This document shows, in pieces, positions 46,964 to 48,821 of a stretch of DNA of 48,821 bases. The notes under the pieces are model-generated. The model was not told where the DNA came from. It saw only the letters and a program-made list of their open reading frames with translations, and did not search any database. The position numbers and the translations under genes were made by a program. The stretch is from CAYFMH01 sp964344775 (GTDB lineage Bacteria; Patescibacteriota; Gracilibacteria; UBA4473): NCBI GenBank assembly GCA_964344775.1, contig CAYFOO010000005.1, positions 1 through 48,821 on the forward strand, in the 5' to 3' direction. Position 1 is the first letter of the stretch. Every line of letters starts with the position of its first letter.

Positions 46964-48821
46964 ATGCACGAAAAAATCATCATCCTCGACTTTGGTGGTC
47001 AATACGCCCATCTGATTGCGAGCCGTGTTCGCCGAGAAAATGTTCTAGCAGAAATTTTCAATCCAGATGAAGTTTCTACCAATTTTCTAAAAGATGAGAA
47101 AATTAAAGGGATCATCCTGTCCGGAGGGCCGCAGAGTGTTTTTGATGCAGATTCACCAAAGTGCGAAAAAGCCATTTTTGAACTGGGGAAACCCGTGCTT
47201 GGGATCTGCTACGGACATCAATTTCTGAATCATGAATTGGGAGGGGAGGTGGTTTCTGGAGAAATTAAGGAGTATGGGCCGGCTGAGTTAGAGTTTGATG
47301 GAGAGTGCCCTTTGTTCTCAAAAATCCCAAACCCCTCTGAAACTGATAAATCAAATGTGTCTCCCAAAACCCCTCTATTCCCATCTTCAGACAAGTATCT
47401 CCCCTTGTCAGGGGAGACCAGGGGAGAAGGGAAGACAGTTGTTTGGATGAGTCATGGGGATGAAGTGGTGAAGTTGGCACCTGGATTTCAGGTGTGTGGA
47501 CATACGGATAATTGTGAAAATGCGGCGGTTTGGAATGCTGAAAAAAAGCTTTTTGGAATTCAGTTTCATCCAGAAGTGACGCATTCTGAGCATGGTAATC
47601 AGATTCTGAAAAATTTCCTGGAGATTTGTGAAGTCAACTATGATTGGTCAATTGAAAAGTTTCTGAAGGAAGAAAAAGAAAAAATCAGACAAAAAGTGGG
47701 GGACAAAAATGTGATTTTATTCGTTTCTGGAGGTGTGGATTCGACCGTAGCTTTTGCATTACTTTCCAAAGTACTGGGGCCAGAGCGGGTTAAAGGTCTC
47801 TTCGTCAACACCGGACTACTCCGAGAAGGGGAAGTTGAATTTGTGAAAGAATCACTCGAAAACATTGGGACCCAACTCACCATCCTCGATGCAGAAAAAA
47901 CGTTCCTCAAAAATCTGGAAGGCGTTTACGAACCGGAGAAGAAGCGAGAAATTATTGGGAATACCTTCCTTGAAGTGCAGCACCAATTTTTCAGCGAAAA
48001 TGATTTGCATGATGATTGGATCCTCGCCCAAGGGACGATCTATCCAGATACGATTGAAACCGGCGGAACGAAAAATGCTGCCAAGATCAAAACCCATCAC
48101 AATCGAGTTCCGGAGATTCAAAAACTGATCGATGAAGGAAAAGTGATCGAGCCAATCGCTGAACTCTACAAAGATGAAGTTCGAAATCTCGGAGAATTGC
48201 TCGGACTCCCACATCATCTTGTCTGGCGACACCCTTTCCCCGGGCCGGGACTTGGTGTGCGGATCTTGTGTTCGTCCGAGCAATTACAAATGACAAATGA
48301 CGAATTACAAATGTCGGATGACACGATTAGATTACCGATCAAATCAGTGGGGGTGCAGGGAGATTCACGGACGTATCGACACCCAGAGATTTTGAAACGA
48401 AATAATATCACCGATATCCCGGCACTCGAAACTCGAGCCACGATGGACATCAACATCAATCCGGAAGTAAATCGAACGCTGGTACAAATTGAGGAACCAA
48501 CCTACGCCAAGGCTTCGGCTGGCAGGAAAGAATTTGCAACGGTAAAAGTGGAAAAATCACACATCACCCCAGAACGAGTAAAAAGACTCCAAAGAGCCGA
48601 TCACATTGTGACACAGACGCTCGAAGAAATGGATCTGTACCAAAAAGTTTGGCAATTTCCGACCGTGTTGGTGCCGATTTCTTTTGACGACAAAGGAAAA
48701 GAATCCATCATCCTCCGACCGATTGATTCCATCGATGCGATGAGTGCAAGTGTGGGGAAGCTGCCATGGGATTTCTTCGAAAAAGTAAGTGCAGAAATTC
48801 TGAAGGATCCGAACATTTCCG
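46964..48821 (+). CDS. guaA: GMP synthase (glutamine-hydrolysing), long form, 3' end beyond window
   Basis: At least 619 residues; the frame is open to the window edge. Converts XMP to GMP. The glutaminase domain has Cys82 (GICYGHQF), His202 and Glu204 (FHPEVTH). The ATP-pyrophosphatase P-loop is SGGVDS (255-260), followed by GLFVNTGLLREGE, LAQGTIYPDTIE and RHPFPGPGLGVRIL. After that comes LPIKSVGVQGDSRTY before a second dimerisation unit (ITPERVKRLQRADHIVTQTLEEMDLYQKVWQFPTVLVPI), the duplicated arrangement of the long eukaryote-type enzyme. Three repeat-derived peptides lie in frame: about 121-158 in the glutaminase domain, QLQMTNDELQM after VRILCSSE, and TYAKASAGRK between the dimerisation units. 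All catalytic motifs are intact, so it is probably functional. Confidence 0.93.
   Translation, partial: MHEKIIILDFGGQYAHLIASRVRRENVLAEIFNPDEVSTNFLKDEKIKGIILSGGPQSVFDADSPKCEKAIFELGKPVLGICYGHQFLNHELGGEVVSGEIKEYGPAELEFDGECPLFSKIPNPSETDKSNVSPKTPLFPSSDKYLPLSGETRGEGKTVVWMSHGDEVVKLAPGFQVCGHTDNCENAAVWNAEKKLFGIQFHPEVTHSEHGNQILKNFLEICEVNYDWSIEKFLKEEKEKIRQKVGDKNVILFVSGGVDSTVAFALLSKVLGPERVKGLFVNTGLLREGEVEFVKESLENIGTQLTILDAEKTFLKNLEGVYEPEKKREIIGNTFLEVQHQFFSENDLHDDWILAQGTIYPDTIETGGTKNAAKIKTHHNRVPEIQKLIDEGKVIEPIAELYKDEVRNLGELLGLPHHLVWRHPFPGPGLGVRILCSSEQLQMTNDELQMSDDTIRLPIKSVGVQGDSRTYRHPEILKRNNITDIPALETRATMDININPEVNRTLVQIEEPTYAKASAGRKEFATVKVEKSHITPERVKRLQRADHIVTQTLEEMDLYQKVWQFPTVLVPISFDDKGKESIILRPIDSIDAMSASVGKLPWDFFEKVSAEILKDPNIS
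47331..47416. repeat. In-frame repeat with hairpin in guaA (insert 1)
   Basis: ACCCCTCT (47331-47338) and GATAAATCAAATGTGTCTCC (from 47345) match the cysteine desulfurase copy at the same spacing. A hairpin follows, CTCCCC (47399-47404) with GGGGAG (47411-47416), and then further AGGGGAGAAGGG. The encoded peptide is absent from ordinary GuaA. Confidence 0.8.
48282..48313. repeat. 21-bp period repeat in guaA (insert 2)
   Basis: AATTACAAATG occurs at 48282-48292 and again at 48303-48313, exactly 21 bp apart, giving the heptads QLQMTND and ELQMSDD. Such ACAAATGAC strings are typical of intergenic repeats but here they are translated. Confidence 0.7.
48501..48526. repeat. CTTCGGCTGGCAGG hairpin repeat in guaA (insert 3)
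   Basis: GCCA (48506-48509) pairs with TGGC (48520-48523) around a C(TTCG)G tetraloop, and the unit ends in CTTCGGCTGGCAGG (48513-48526). In frame it encodes TYAKASAGR. Intergenic relatives lie at 4,706, 11,798, 29,984 and 35,437. Confidence 0.75.

Noticed and set aside
4706..48526. CRISPR array
   Set aside because: The short repeats are dispersed and unevenly spaced, with no spacer-repeat periodicity and no cas genes.
46964..48821. Frameshifts or pseudogene in guaA
   Set aside because: Translation is continuous through all three inserts and all catalytic motifs are intact.
1..48821. Recoded UGA (Gracilibacteria code)
   Set aside because: Several conserved genes end at TGA at the expected length, including uvrB and the HAD gene, and no conserved Gly position is encoded by TGA.

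Overview
The window is a dense, low-to-mid-GC bacterial chromosome segment. It most likely comes from the Candidate Phyla Radiation (Patescibacteria), perhaps a Peregrinibacteria-like lineage. The placement is inference from gene style: short housekeeping genes, a giant charged protein, LamG/FISUMP surface proteins, few clear Shine-Dalgarno sites and many short repeats that also enter reading frames. TGA is used as a normal stop (for example in uvrB and the HAD gene), so the UGA-to-Gly code of Gracilibacteria is not in use.

Layout. 1-3.0 kb: three minus-strand secreted proteins that share one N-terminal stalk but carry LamG, LamG or FISUMP C-termini. 3.2-9.8 kb: a tandem GGDEF-like protein and a 1,600-residue coiled protein of unknown role. 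9.8-11.1 kb: folD behind a hicBA toxin-antitoxin pair. 11.2-17.3 kb: an HExxH protein, two MFS-type transporters, radA and murB. 17.3-21.6 kb: a small unknown, a cysteine desulfurase, greA, an MgtC/DUF4010 membrane protein and a small HAD protein. 21.7-27.7 kb: a U32 peptidase-family protein, a winged-helix/ComF-type phosphoribosyltransferase fusion flanked by putative operators, an M24 peptidase, a Kazal-Kunitz-like lipoprotein and a Thr/Glu-rich membrane protein. 28-35 kb: uvrB, a lone V/A-type ATPase catalytic subunit, an unknown, an ArsB/NhaD-type transporter, an eIF2B-like protein and tRNA-His(GTG). 35.5-39.4 kb: recJ, purH and two paralogous cysteine-motif mini-proteins. 39.4-40.15 kb: no convincing gene, but a strong promoter followed by about 500 nt of closely spaced stem-loops, a candidate large structured RNA. 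40.2-48.8 kb: a small unknown, secA, a holin/amidase lysis pair with a near-consensus promoter, topA, and a long (eukaryote-type) guaA that runs off the end.

Two things stand out. First, the structured RNA locus at 39,459-39,995 does not show the signatures I know for RNase P RNA, tmRNA, SRP or 6S RNA. Second, several unrelated short-repeat families occur both between genes and in frame inside conserved genes (three in guaA, one each in the cysteine desulfurase, murB and the U32 gene). They add surface-loop peptides without breaking the frame, much as Rickettsia palindromic elements do. A possible autoregulatory circuit around the HTH-ComF fusion and the three-headed surface protein family are further candidates for new biology.
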